In this document: piece by piece, positions 55,448 through 64,000 of the stretch
Position numbering within the stretch: position 1 is the first letter of the stretch
How the letters are laid out: each line of letters opens with the position of its first letter
Program-made: the position numbers and the translations under genes
Notes under the pieces: model-generated
The model's database searches: none
Seen by the model: only the letters and a program-made list of their open reading frames with translations
What the model was told of the DNA's origin: nothing
NCBI RefSeq assembly: GCF_003205235.1
Contig: NZ_QJSM01000044.1
Span: 16,170 to 80,169, forward strand
Source of the DNA: Thermoplasma sp. Kam2015
GTDB lineage: Archaea; Thermoplasmatota; Thermoplasmata; Thermoplasmatales; Thermoplasmataceae
Length of the DNA stretch: 64,000 bases
Direction: 5' to 3'

Positions 55448-57742
55448 ATGGGAAAGATAATCAGAATTTCAGGTCCAGTTGTCGTGGCCGAAGATGTGGA
55501 AGACGCAAAGATGTATGATGTCGTTAAGGTAGGCGACATGGGCCTGATAGGGGAGATAATCAAGATAGAGGGGAACAAATCCACAATTCAGGTTTATGAG
55601 GATACAGCCGGAATAAGGCCTGATGAGAAGGTTGAAAATACGAAGAGGCCGCTGTCCGTCGAACTTGGCCCTGGGATATTGAGATCCATCTACGATGGTA
55701 TACAGAGGCCGCTTGACGTGATAAAGAACACGTCCGGAGATTTCATAGCACGCGGCCTCAACCCGCCGGCGCTAGACAGAAAGAAGAAATGGGAGTTCAT
55801 TCCCGCTGTGAAGAAGGGAGACAGCGTTTCTCCAGGACAGATACTCGGTACCGTTCAGGAGACGTCGCTCATAACCCACCGTATAATGGTGCCGGAGGGT
55901 ATCTCAGGCAAGGTGACCATGATAGCCGACGGCGATCACACGGTCGAGGATACCATCGCAGCGGTTGCTGGAAACGGTAAAAATTATGAAATTCAGATGA
56001 TGACGACCTGGCCTGTGAGGAGGGCAAGGAGAGTGCAGAGGAAACTCCCTCCTGAGCTGCCTCTTGTGACAGGGCAGCGCGTCATAGATGCGCTCTTCCC
56101 AGTCGCGAAGGGAGGTACGGCAGCAGTGCCAGGGCCATTCGGAAGCGGAAAATGCGTCTCTGGAGATACACCGGTGCTGCTGAGGGATGGCGAAAAGAGC
56201 ATAGAGGAGATCTTCAGAAGCGCTTTGAAAGATCCCGATAACGAAGTTGAGAGGGATGGCGTTGAAGAGATCGTGAGGTTGAAGGAACCTTTGAAGATAT
56301 ATTCACTGGTCGGAAGAGACATAGTGGAGAGCACATCGTATGCTGTATACCACGGCAAGAGCAATGCGCTTGTAAGAATAGTCACGGCCGGAGGGCGCAC
56401 GGTCAGCGTAACACCTGTACATAAGCTGTTCGTGAAGTCCGGAGACAGCATAGTGGAAAAACCTGCACAGGATGTGTCTGAGGGAGACAGGATAGCATGC
56501 GCTGACCTATCTGAGGACGGCAATTCTGATGTCCTGGTCGCTTCGATTAATCTGGTCTTCGACACTATCGTGGAAAGGGACGTCAGATACGGTGTTTTTG
56601 ACGTCTATGATCTCACGGTTCCTGATTTCGGATATAACTTCGTGGGAGGAGATGGCTTCATAATTCTTCACAATACGGTGATACAGCATCAGCTCGCCAA
56701 ATGGAGCGATGCCAACATAGTTGTTTACATAGGTTGCGGAGAGCGCGGAAACGAGATGACAGAGATACTCACAACGTTTCCGGAGCTCAAGGATCCGAAT
56801 ACCGGGCAGCCCCTTATGGACAGGACTGTCCTTATAGCGAACACATCGAATATGCCCGTGGCGGCAAGGGAAGCCAGTATATACACAGGCATATCAATAG
56901 CTGAGTACTACAGGGACATGGGATATGACGTTGCCCTCATGGCTGACAGTACGTCAAGGTGGGCTGAAGCCCTGAGGGAGATCTCCGGCAGGCTAGAGGA
57001 GATGCCTGGCGAGGAAGGTTATCCGGCATATCTCGGCAGAAGGGTATCTGAATTCTATGAGAGGTCTGGAAGGGCTAGACTCATTTCGCCTGATGAGAGA
57101 TACGGTTCGATCACGGTCATAGGTGCGGTATCTCCTCCGGGCGGTGATATATCTGAGCCGGTTTCGCAGAACACGCTCCGTGTGACTAGGGTTTTCTGGG
57201 CCCTTGATGCATCTCTGGCAAACAGGAGGCATTTCCCGTCCATCAACTGGCTCAACAGCTATTCGCTCTATACTGAAGATCTTAAGGCCTGGTATGATAA
57301 GAATGTGGCCTCAGAATGGTCAGCGCTCAGGGAGAGGACGATGGAGATACTGCAGCGCGAGAGCGAGCTTCAGGAGGTTGCGCAGCTGGTAGGTTATGAT
57401 GCAATGCCTGAGAAGGAGAAATCAATACTGGACGTTGCCAGGATAATAAGGGAAGATTTCCTTCAGCAGAGTGCATTCGATGAGATAGATGCTTACTGCT
57501 CCCTCAAGAAGCAGTATCTGATGCTTAAGGCCATAATGGAGATCGATGAATATCAGAACAGGGCGCTTGATTCAGGCGCAACCATGGACAATCTGGCATC
57601 ACTTGCCGTGAGGGAGAAGCTGTCCAGGATGAAGATAGTGCCGGAATCTCAGATCGAATCCTATTACAAAGATCTTGTTGACGAGATCCATAAGGAGTAT
57701 GGAAACTTTATTGGTGAGAAAAATGCCGAAGCTAACATATAA
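55448..57742 (+). CDS. atpA: A-type ATPase catalytic subunit A, interrupted by an intein
   Basis: Subunit A hydrolyses or makes ATP. The 764-residue precursor carries a 174-residue intein in the P-loop GPFGSGK/T between residues 235 and 410, so the mature subunit is about 590 residues. The extein has the N-terminal beta barrel ([12 protein letters not shown]), the A-specific insertion, [29 protein letters not shown] and the conserved [13 protein letters not shown]. Splicing must precede function because the P-loop is split. It follows atpF and its end overlaps atpB by 20 bases. Confidence 0.96.
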   Translation: MGKIIRISGPVVVAEDVEDAKMYDVVKVGDMGLIGEIIKIEGNKSTIQVYEDTAGIRPDEKVENTKRPLSVELGPGILRSIYDGIQRPLDVIKNTSGDFIARGLNPPALDRKKKWEFIPAVKKGDSVSPGQILGTVQETSLITHRIMVPEGISGKVTMIADGDHTVEDTIAAVAGNGKNYEIQMMTTWPVRRARRVQRKLPPELPLVTGQRVIDALFPVAKGGTAAVPGPFGSGKCVSGDTPVLLRDGEKSIEEIFRSALKDPDNEVERDGVEEIVRLKEPLKIYSLVGRDIVESTSYAVYHGKSNALVRIVTAGGRTVSVTPVHKLFVKSGDSIVEKPAQDVSEGDRIACADLSEDGNSDVLVASINLVFDTIVERDVRYGVFDVYDLTVPDFGYNFVGGDGFIILHNTVIQHQLAKWSDANIVVYIGCGERGNEMTEILTTFPELKDPNTGQPLMDRTVLIANTSNMPVAAREASIYTGISIAEYYRDMGYDVALMADSTSRWAEALREISGRLEEMPGEEGYPAYLGRRVSEFYERSGRARLISPDERYGSITVIGAVSPPGGDISEPVSQNTLRVTRVFWALDASLANRRHFPSINWLNSYSLYTEDLKAWYDKNVASEWSALRERTMEILQRESELQEVAQLVGYDAMPEKEKSILDVARIIREDFLQQSAFDEIDAYCSLKKQYLMLKAIMEIDEYQNRALDSGATMDNLASLAVREKLSRMKIVPESQIESYYKDLVDEIHKEYGNFIGEKNAEANI
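56153..56674 (+). other. Mini-intein in AtpA (VMA-type site)
   Basis: The element runs from Cys236 to Asn409 of the precursor (174 residues by my count). Block A is [13 protein letters not shown], block B is [10 protein letters not shown] with the TxxH, block F is [13 protein letters not shown], and block G ends ILHN followed by Thr. There is no room for a LAGLIDADG endonuclease between blocks B and F, so it is a splicing-only mini-intein. It sits between the Lys and Thr of the Walker A motif. A related intein is known at this site in Thermoplasma. Confidence 0.95.
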
Positions 57743-59105
57743 GTCAGTTTCACAGATAAGCGGTCCTCTTCTGTTCGTTGAGAACGTCCCAAATGCAGCT
57801 TACAACGAGATGGTTGACATAGAGCTGGAGAACGGCGAAGTCAGGCAGGGGCAGGTGCTTGATACAAGGAAGGGACTGGCAATCGTGCAGATATTCGGTG
57901 CCACAACTGGCATAGGAACTGAAGGCACGAAGGTCAGATTCAGAGGAGAGGTTGCCAGGCTGCCCATATCTGAGGACATGCTTGGCAGGGTATTCAACGG
58001 CATAGGTGAACCCATAGACGGCGGCCCAGAGATAATAGCAAAGGAAAAGATGGAGATAACAAGCAATGCCATCAATCCGTATTCGAGAGAGGAGCCTTCA
58101 GAGTTCATAGAGACCGGGATATCGGCCATAGACGGAATGAACACCCTTGTAAGGGGGCAGAAGCTGCCCATATTCTCAGGATCAGGATTGCCGCACAATC
58201 AGCTCGCTGCGCAGATAGCCAGGCAGGCAAAGGTTCTGGATTCATCGGAAAATTTCGCCGTTGTTTTCGGAGCCATGGGCATAACGAGCGAGGAGGCAAA
58301 CTACTTCACTAACCAGTTCAGGGAGACCGGTGCGCTTTCAAGATCAGTCATGTTCCTGAACCTTTCCTCCGATCCATCCATGGAGAGGATAATACTGCCA
58401 AGGATAGCGCTTACGACGGCAGAATATCTAGCCTTCCAGAAGGGGATGCATATACTGGTCATACTTACGGACATGACGAATTACTGCGAGGCGCTGAGAG
58501 AAATATCGGCCGCAAGAGAGGAGGTTCCCGGAAGAAGGGGTTATCCGGGATACATGTACACCGATCTCAGCACCATCTATGAAAGAGCCGGAAAACTCAA
58601 GGGAAACAACGGTTCAATAACACAGATACCCATCCTGACCATGCCAGGCGATGATATAACTCATCCTGTGCCGGATCTCACAGGATACATAACTGAGGGG
58701 CAGGTAGTGATATCTAGGGATCTGAACAGAAAGGATCTTTATCCTGGCATAGATGTTCTGCTCTCGCTCTCAAGGCTCATGAACCAGGGTATCGGCAAGG
58801 GCAGAACCAGGGAGGATCACAGGGGGTTGGCGGATCAGCTTTATGCCGCATATGCATCCGGAAAGGACCTGAGATCGCTGACGGCCATAGTGGGAGAGGA
58901 GGCTCTCAGCCAGAACGATAGGAGGTACCTGCATTTTGCAGATACCTTTGAGAACAGATATCTGAAGCAGGGTTTCTTCGAGGATCGTTCCATAGAGGAC
59001 ACCCTGAATCTCGGATGGGAACTGCTCGCCGATCTTCCTGTGCAGGATATGAAGAGGGTTAAACCGGATCACATACAGAAATACGGAAGATGGAAGAAGG
59101 AGTGA
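57723..59105 (+). CDS. atpB: A-type ATPase regulatory subunit B
   Basis: Subunit B has the same fold as A but non-catalytic nucleotide sites. The 460-residue protein starts [17 protein letters not shown]. At the P-loop position it has [18 protein letters not shown], lacking the Lys-Thr/Ser of Walker A, as expected. [33 protein letters not shown] is present. I chose ATG 57723 (MPKLTYK), so the start lies inside the last codons of atpA with a 20-base overlap. It has no intein. Confidence 0.94.
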   Translation: MPKLTYKSVSQISGPLLFVENVPNAAYNEMVDIELENGEVRQGQVLDTRKGLAIVQIFGATTGIGTEGTKVRFRGEVARLPISEDMLGRVFNGIGEPIDGGPEIIAKEKMEITSNAINPYSREEPSEFIETGISAIDGMNTLVRGQKLPIFSGSGLPHNQLAAQIARQAKVLDSSENFAVVFGAMGITSEEANYFTNQFRETGALSRSVMFLNLSSDPSMERIILPRIALTTAEYLAFQKGMHILVILTDMTNYCEALREISAAREEVPGRRGYPGYMYTDLSTIYERAGKLKGNNGSITQIPILTMPGDDITHPVPDLTGYITEGQVVISRDLNRKDLYPGIDVLLSLSRLMNQGIGKGRTREDHRGLADQLYAAYASGKDLRSLTAIVGEEALSQNDRRYLHFADTFENRYLKQGFFEDRSIEDTLNLGWELLADLPVQDMKRVKPDHIQKYGRWKKE

Positions 59106-59107
59106 CC

Positions 59108-59731
59108 ATGGACATAAGACCCACAAGGATAGAACTGATTCGTACGAGAAGGAGGATAAGGCTTGCAAGGAAAGGCCTTGATCTGCTCAAGATGAAGAGA
59201 TCTGCCCTGATCTATGAATTTCTGCAGATAAGCAGGACCATAAGGGGCATGAAGGAAAACCTGAGAAAGGAGGTTGTTGACGCCCTCAACATGATAAAGA
59301 TTGCCAGCGTACTCGAGGGTTCTCTCGCCCTTGAGAGGATCGCCAACATGTCAAGCGATTCAAAGATCAACATGAACTCCAGGAACGTGATGGGCGTAAA
59401 CATACCGACGTTGGATGTGTCATACAATCTCTCCATACTCTCTGATGTATACCGCACGATATCGGTTCCGGTGGCAATTGATGATTCAATAAGGAGATTC
59501 CAGAAGCTGTTCTTTGATCTCATACTCATAGTTGAGAAGGAAAATTCCCTTCGAAATCTGCTTGTGGAGATCGACAGGACAAAGAGAAGGAGCAATGCCA
59601 TAGAAAATATACTGATACCAAGGCTTGAGTATCAGGCAAAGATGATAAAGATGATGCTTGACGAGAGGGAAAGGGATACGTTCACAACCCTCAAGACCAT
59701 AAAGAGAAAGATAGAGGCGCAGAATGAGTAA
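59108..59731 (+). CDS. atpD: A-type ATPase subunit D (central rotor)
   Basis: The 207-residue protein is an antiparallel coiled coil: N-terminal helix IRPTRIELIRTRRRIRLARK GLDLLK and C-terminal helix (about residues 150-205) with RRSNAIENILIPRLEYQ, the family signature of the rotor shaft. The middle has a variable hairpin. The start is ATG 59108, with aaggag at 59097-59102 before it; ATG 59090 would overlap atpB more. The stop overlaps the next small frame by eight bases. Confidence 0.9.
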   Translation: MDIRPTRIELIRTRRRIRLARKGLDLLKMKRSALIYEFLQISRTIRGMKENLRKEVVDALNMIKIASVLEGSLALERIANMSSDSKINMNSRNVMGVNIPTLDVSYNLSILSDVYRTISVPVAIDDSIRRFQKLFFDLILIVEKENSLRNLLVEIDRTKRRSNAIENILIPRLEYQAKMIKMMLDERERDTFTTLKTIKRKIEAQNE

Positions 59732-59894
59732 GAACCCCTGGTATGATATCGGAATAAAGAAGTACACAAAAAATATCGATATCAGCAGAGCCAAGGATCC
59801 GAAGGTTATAAAAAAGTTCATGATCATAAGGAACCTGATAATGGTGTTGAACGTGCTTGTTGCTGCATTCATACTTGCGCTTGTATGGAGCTGA
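59724..59894 (+). CDS. 56-residue single-helix membrane protein inside the ATPase operon
   Basis: The frame starts at ATG 59724, overlapping the atpD stop by eight bases, and ends at TGA 59892-59894. The product has a soluble basic N-terminus (MSKNPWYDIGIKKYTKNIDI), then a charged region KDPKVIKKF and one transmembrane helix from about residue 35 to 55 ending ALVWS. The frame is fully open with operon-like codon use and coupled on both sides. No known A-ATPase subunit matches; it might be an assembly factor or a small stalk or ring-associated subunit. Confidence 0.7.
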   Translation: MSKNPWYDIGIKKYTKNIDISRAKDPKVIKKFMIIRNLIMVLNVLVAAFILALVWS

Positions 59895-59899
59895 TGTGT

Positions 59900-60220
59900 A
59901 TGGACGATGTTGAGACAATAAGGATCATCAAGGAAAAGGAAACGAGTGCGGATGAAGAGATAAACGAATTCAAGATGGAGCAGGAGAAGATCATCAAGGA
60001 AGCCAGGGAGAAGGAAACCATCGATCTCGAAAAGACAGAGGAAGAACTGAAGGCAAAATATCAGGAATATCTTGAATCAAAGAGGAGAGAGGCTGAACAG
60101 AAGGCTTCAGCAATAATCGAAGGCGCTAAAGCCAAGGCTTCACAGATCAGGCTTAACATTCAGGATAAGGATCTGGAGAAGATGCTGCTCGACATCATCA
60201 TGGAGTATTTAGAGGAATAG
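59900..60220 (+). CDS. atpH: A-type ATPase subunit H (peripheral stalk)
   Basis: The 106-residue protein is almost entirely charged heptads ([20 protein letters not shown] to about residue 85), predicting the long coiled coil that pairs with subunit E in the peripheral stalk. A short C-terminal segment [16 protein letters not shown] ends it. I chose ATG 59900 because ggag at 59887-59890 is nine bases upstream; ATG 59885 and 59894 are alternatives that overlap the 56-residue gene. One base separates it from atpI. Confidence 0.88.
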   Translation: MDDVETIRIIKEKETSADEEINEFKMEQEKIIKEAREKETIDLEKTEEELKAKYQEYLESKRREAEQKASAIIEGAKAKASQIRLNIQDKDLEKMLLDIIMEYLEE

Positions 60221-60221
60221 T

Positions 60222-62153
60222 ATGTTGAGACCTGTTAGGATGCAGAAGATCAGGATAATAGCTCCCTATTCGTACAGAGACAGGGTAATATCCGCGCTGC
60301 ACGACATGGGAGTAATGCAGATAGAGGAGATTAAAGAGGATATAGAAAAATTGCTGTCTCCTGGCAGAACTTCAGAACAGGCCAAGACAGTCATGGATTA
60401 TCTCCAGCGTTTCCGTGGATATGAGAATATACTTCCAAAGAAGAATGTATCCGGCCGGGCCAAGTTTTCCTCACTTTCCGATATACTCAATGAGGCTTCG
60501 AAGATCGATATAGATTATGATCTCAAGGTTGTGGTAACGAAGGAGAATGATATAGCAGCATCGATGAAGGACATAGAGAGTAGGCTTGCAGCACTTGAAT
60601 ACATGAAGGGTTACGATTTCGATGTATCTATATTCAACGGAAGGCATTTCGAATCGTACATAATTCCAGACAAGAACGTAGATCAAGAAACGTTCAAAGA
60701 CCTTGATGCCAAGGTAATACCCATAAGGAATGCCTACATTGTGACTGTTCCGGAGGATAGAACACAGGATCTCAGCAGAGTGGCGAACTCGCTTGGATTG
60801 AGGCTCATACACATACCGGAGCTGAAGGGTAAGCCTGATGAAGTTATCAGCATGCTTCAGGATGAGAAGAAGAAGCTAGATCAGGCAAGACAGGAGATTC
60901 AGAAGCATCTGCAGGACATATCCGATAAATATTATGAGAGGATAGTACAGATCAGGGAAGCTCTGGAGATCGAGGCCAGGAAGATAGAGGTTGAGGATAA
61001 GCTCAAGGGTACGGAATACACCTTCGCAATCGAGGGTTGGGTGCCGGCTGATGCATTCGATATGGTAAATGCAACGATCAATAGGGTAACGGGCAACAGC
61101 TGTATAATATCAAAGGTGGACACTGATGAAATCCCACCAACGCTCCTCAGAAATCCGAGGAGGATATCGCTGTTTGAATTCTTCATAAAATTTTATTCCC
61201 TTCCAGAAGGGACGGAGTATGATCCAACGCTGATATTTGCCCTTGTCTTCCCCGTATTCTTTGGACTCATGGTTGGAGATTGGGGCTATGGCCTCGCTAT
61301 ATTGCTACTCTCTCTCTTCATAATACACCGTGTTGATCATCCGCCGGCCAGGAGTCATATACCAAAAGTCCTGAGCAGATTCATACTGATGATAATGTCT
61401 CCGCAGTCCCTCAAGATACTGGCCAAGGCGCTTATACCTTCATCCATAGTCGCCATAATAGCTGGCGTGCTCTTCAATCAGTTCTTCGGCTTCGCTATAC
61501 TTCCGTTCACCGTATTCCATGTGTACAGCGTGCTTCCTAAATTGATGTTAATAGCAGGCTACATAGGCCTTGGAATGGTGGCGTTTGGATTCATACTCGG
61601 ATTCATAGAGGATCTGTGGATGCATGATGTTAAGGGTGCTATGGATCGCCTAGGTTGGCTGTTCTTTGCCGTCGGCATTGCAACAATAGGCCTGAACCTG
61701 ATACATCATGATCTAACGTTCAGCGTCAGCACAGGTCTAACGAATCTGGCTGCTGTTGCACTCATCGTAGTCGGAATACCGCTCATAGCGATAAAGGAAA
61801 AATCACAGGGATTCATAGAAATGCCGTCAATAATAAGCCATATACTCTCATATCTCAGGCTTGTTGGTATACTCATAGCAAGCGTCGTTATAGCGGAGAT
61901 AATCGATCTTGTCTTTATCAGGAGTCTGGTATCGCATTCTATCGCACTGGCAATACTTGGCATAATAATACTCATATTTGGACAGACGTTCAACCTTGTT
62001 CTTGCTGTGTTTGAGCCTGGAATCCAGGGTGCAAGGTTGATATACGTTGAGTTCTTCTCAAAGTTCTATCATGGCAATGGAAGGCTGTTCAGGCCGTTCA
62101 GAAGCCAGAGGAAATACACAGAAAATGGAATAGAATTGGAAAAAGGTAGATAA
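60222..62153 (+). CDS. atpI: A-type ATPase subunit I (membrane a subunit)
   Basis: Subunit I forms the stator half-channels for ions. The 643-residue protein has a soluble N-terminal half (about 1-320) with long coiled coils ([20 protein letters not shown]) and a membrane half with about eight helices from residue 335. The segment [20 protein letters not shown] and the C-terminal [18 protein letters not shown] include the conserved arginine helix. The protein ends [12 protein letters not shown]. It is the last ATPase gene, and the next gene starts 70 bases away. Confidence 0.93.
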   Translation: MLRPVRMQKIRIIAPYSYRDRVISALHDMGVMQIEEIKEDIEKLLSPGRTSEQAKTVMDYLQRFRGYENILPKKNVSGRAKFSSLSDILNEASKIDIDYDLKVVVTKENDIAASMKDIESRLAALEYMKGYDFDVSIFNGRHFESYIIPDKNVDQETFKDLDAKVIPIRNAYIVTVPEDRTQDLSRVANSLGLRLIHIPELKGKPDEVISMLQDEKKKLDQARQEIQKHLQDISDKYYERIVQIREALEIEARKIEVEDKLKGTEYTFAIEGWVPADAFDMVNATINRVTGNSCIISKVDTDEIPPTLLRNPRRISLFEFFIKFYSLPEGTEYDPTLIFALVFPVFFGLMVGDWGYGLAILLLSLFIIHRVDHPPARSHIPKVLSRFILMIMSPQSLKILAKALIPSSIVAIIAGVLFNQFFGFAILPFTVFHVYSVLPKLMLIAGYIGLGMVAFGFILGFIEDLWMHDVKGAMDRLGWLFFAVGIATIGLNLIHHDLTFSVSTGLTNLAAVALIVVGIPLIAIKEKSQGFIEMPSIISHILSYLRLVGILIASVVIAEIIDLVFIRSLVSHSIALAILGIIILIFGQTFNLVLAVFEPGIQGARLIYVEFFSKFYHGNGRLFRPFRSQRKYTENGIELEKGR

Positions 62154-62223
62154 ACGTTTAAGCATGTAAGCGATATAAAGACGATGATACCTTCTTTTTC
62201 CCCATATGAAGGTGGTATGTGAT

Positions 62224-62835
62224 ATGAATATAGGAGTCATAGGTTTTCAGGGAGATGTTCAGGAACACTTGAACATGCTGAAGAAGATTTCAATAAAGAA
62301 TAGGGAAGTCAAAACGGTTGATGTACGAAGAATAGCGGATCTCCAGAAAGTAGATGCTCTGATCATACCTGGCGGGGAAAGTACCACTATATACAAACTG
62401 GTAACGGAATATGGCTTATACGACGCAATAAAGCAGAGGGCCAGCGATGGTATGCCTGTGATGGCGACATGTGCAGGACTCATAATAATATCCAAGGAAA
62501 CAAATGACGAGAGGGTCAAGGGTATGGGCCTCATAGATGTAACGGTAAAGAGAAATGCCTACGGGAGGCAGGTCATGTCGTTCGAAACTGATGTGGACAT
62601 AAAAGGAATAGGAAGATTTCCAGCCGTTTTCATAAGGGCTCCGGTCATAGAGGATCCTGGAAGATCTGAGATCATGGCAGCGCTCGATGGAACTCCAGTG
62701 ATGGTTAGGCAGGGAAACATACTGGCCATGACGTTCCATCCTGAACTCACGGGCGATGCGAGGATACATGAATACTTCATATCCATGGCATGGGGGAGAG
62801 GGGGGTATATTTCCACTGCAGATGTGAAAAGGTGA
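62224..62835 (+). CDS. pdxT: PLP synthase glutaminase subunit PdxT
   Basis: PdxT hydrolyses glutamine and passes ammonia to PdxS for pyridoxal phosphate synthesis. The 203-residue protein has IGVIGFQGDVQEH, IIPGGESTT, the nucleophile Cys83 in ATCAGLIIIS, and the triad His172 and Glu174 in FHPELT. The start is ATG 62224, seven bases after aaggtgg at 62209-62215; an ATG at 62206 lies within that site. PdxS is not in the window. It is followed by gcvT, 4 bases away. Confidence 0.94.
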   Translation: MNIGVIGFQGDVQEHLNMLKKISIKNREVKTVDVRRIADLQKVDALIIPGGESTTIYKLVTEYGLYDAIKQRASDGMPVMATCAGLIIISKETNDERVKGMGLIDVTVKRNAYGRQVMSFETDVDIKGIGRFPAVFIRAPVIEDPGRSEIMAALDGTPVMVRQGNILAMTFHPELTGDARIHEYFISMAWGRGGYISTADVKR

Positions 62836-62839
62836 TGGT

Positions 62840-63919
62840 ATGAGGACAGTACTTTATGATGAACATGCAAGGCTCAACGCAAAGTTTACGGAGTTCAACG
62901 GATGGGATATGCCTCTCTATTATAGAAGTATAATAGATGAGCATATGGCCGTCAGGAAACATGTTGGCATATTTGACGTATCGCATATGGGCGACATTAC
63001 CGTGATCGGAAAGGATGCTTCAAGATTCCTTGATCACATGTTTCCGACACAGGTGAGCAAGCTGCAGAACGGAGAATGTGTCTATACTGCTTTTCTCAAT
63101 GATGATGGATTGATGATCGATGATACTATAGTTTACAGAATGGGTCAGGATTCATTCTTCTTTGTGCCAAACGCAGGAACAACGGATAAAATATACAGAT
63201 GGGTGATGGATCATTCAAAGGGATATGATGTTAAGATAAACAACGTGTCAAATAAGATATCTAGCATAGCCCTGCAGGGACCGCAGTCAGATGATGTTCT
63301 TGCCGAGATTGGATACTCGTATCCAGGCTATTTCAAATTTCAGTACGCGGACGGAAAATATGAGAATGCCATAACAGGTAAGGATCAGATTATTATATCA
63401 GGAACAGGTTACACTGGGGAGAAAGGCGTAGAATTTATAATACCGAATGAATACGCTGTAGATCTGTGGAAAATGCTCATGGCATCCATAAGCAAGAGGG
63501 GTGGCCTTCCTGCTGGTCTGGGAGCCAGGGATACCCTGCGTATGGAAAAAGGTATGCTCCTCTCAGGGCATGATTTCAATGAAGACAGAGATCCATACGA
63601 AGCTTCCATATCATTCATAGTGAACAACGAGAACGACTTCATAGGCAAGAGTGCTCTTGAGAAGAGAAAAAGCACAGATCATGAGATATTCAGGGGATTC
63701 ATACTTTCTGATGGGATACCCAGACCAGGAAACCCAATCAAGATTGATGGGAAGAAGATCGGGATCGTGACCAGCGGAACGATATCCCCTGTTCTGAACA
63801 AGGGAATTGCACTTGGATATATAGAAAAGGCTTATTCAAAGGAGAACACGCAGGTCATGATAGAGATCCGTTCCACCGATCATACGGCCACCGTAACCAG
63901 ACCCAGAATAGTGAAATGA
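62840..63919 (+). CDS. gcvT: Aminomethyltransferase, glycine cleavage T protein
   Basis: GcvT takes the aminomethyl group from the lipoylated H protein to form methylene-THF and ammonia. The 359-residue protein has LNAKFTEFNGWDMPLYYRSI, HVGIFDVSHMGDITVIGKD, and ISGTGYTGEKGVEFIIPNEY with the conserved Asp region. The C-terminal barrel has PIKIDGKKIGIVTSGTISP. It is complete and ends 81 bases before the window edge. GcvH and GcvP are not seen. It starts 4 bases after pdxT, so the pair is likely one operon, PLP being the GcvP cofactor. Confidence 0.94.
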   Translation: MRTVLYDEHARLNAKFTEFNGWDMPLYYRSIIDEHMAVRKHVGIFDVSHMGDITVIGKDASRFLDHMFPTQVSKLQNGECVYTAFLNDDGLMIDDTIVYRMGQDSFFFVPNAGTTDKIYRWVMDHSKGYDVKINNVSNKISSIALQGPQSDDVLAEIGYSYPGYFKFQYADGKYENAITGKDQIIISGTGYTGEKGVEFIIPNEYAVDLWKMLMASISKRGGLPAGLGARDTLRMEKGMLLSGHDFNEDRDPYEASISFIVNNENDFIGKSALEKRKSTDHEIFRGFILSDGIPRPGNPIKIDGKKIGIVTSGTISPVLNKGIALGYIEKAYSKENTQVMIEIRSTDHTATVTRPRIVK

Positions 63920-64000
63920 GGTTGCAGTGGAAATACACCCCTCCCCCTCTATTTAATTGTTTTATTAAATATAAATAATTTATAAAATTTGTGTCTTTAT

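Overview
The window reads as a thermoacidophilic euryarchaeon of the order Thermoplasmatales, almost certainly Thermoplasma acidophilum or a very close relative. The evidence is a full-length tricorn protease gene, a rotary A-type ATPase operon whose catalytic subunit carries a small intein in its P-loop, a 23S rRNA gene standing alone without 16S or 5S neighbours, archaeal TATA boxes about 25 bases before start codons (many messages look leaderless), and ether-lipid and archaeosine genes.

Layout. 1-2726: one-carbon genes (end of a cyclodeaminase-like gene, formate-THF ligase) and an Mrp-type Fe-S carrier. 2880-5787: 23S rRNA on the minus strand, flanked by a bulge-helix-bulge processing stem. 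6015-10277: MoaE, a catalytically degenerate alpha/beta hydrolase, tRNA-Gln followed closely by a membrane-anchored protein gene, and cytochrome bd oxidase. 10539-17997: TenA, a sugar nucleotidyltransferase, a DUF131-like membrane protein, a coiled-coil protein, a DRG GTPase and tricorn protease. 18231-30867: radical SAM protein, an ABCE1/TGT operon, transporter and geranylgeranyl-reductase-like pair, PadR repressor with a repeated operator, glutamine synthetase, RFC small subunit and a Hef-type helicase.

30902-43700 is accessory DNA. It begins at tRNA-Ala(CGC). Three direct repeats, each a shared 17-base block followed by a copy of the 3' tail of that tRNA, divide the next 7.3 kb into three cassettes: a type III restriction-modification system with small proteins and a PD-(D/E)XK nuclease; a zinc-ribbon plus membrane protein pair; and a peptidase E. 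No integrase is present. A GC-rich nested inverted repeat lies inside the first cassette. Beyond the array are decayed sequence, an iteron-like repeat block (39363-39790), a broken IS4-like transposase and a J-domain protein.

43729-53010: tandem paralogous membrane proteins, a divergent acyl-CoA dehydrogenase homologue, a secreted phosphoesterase, exonuclease III, a NifX-like protein, an acyl-CoA synthetase and serine hydroxymethyltransferase. 53262-62153: the ATPase operon K-E-C-F-A(intein)-B-D-[56-aa membrane protein]-H-I. 62224-63919: PdxT and the glycine cleavage T protein. Several genes form a one-carbon theme (FchA-like, Fhs, GlyA, GcvT). Energy metabolism is represented by cytochrome bd and the A-ATPase.

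All identifications come from reading motifs and layout; no database search was possible.
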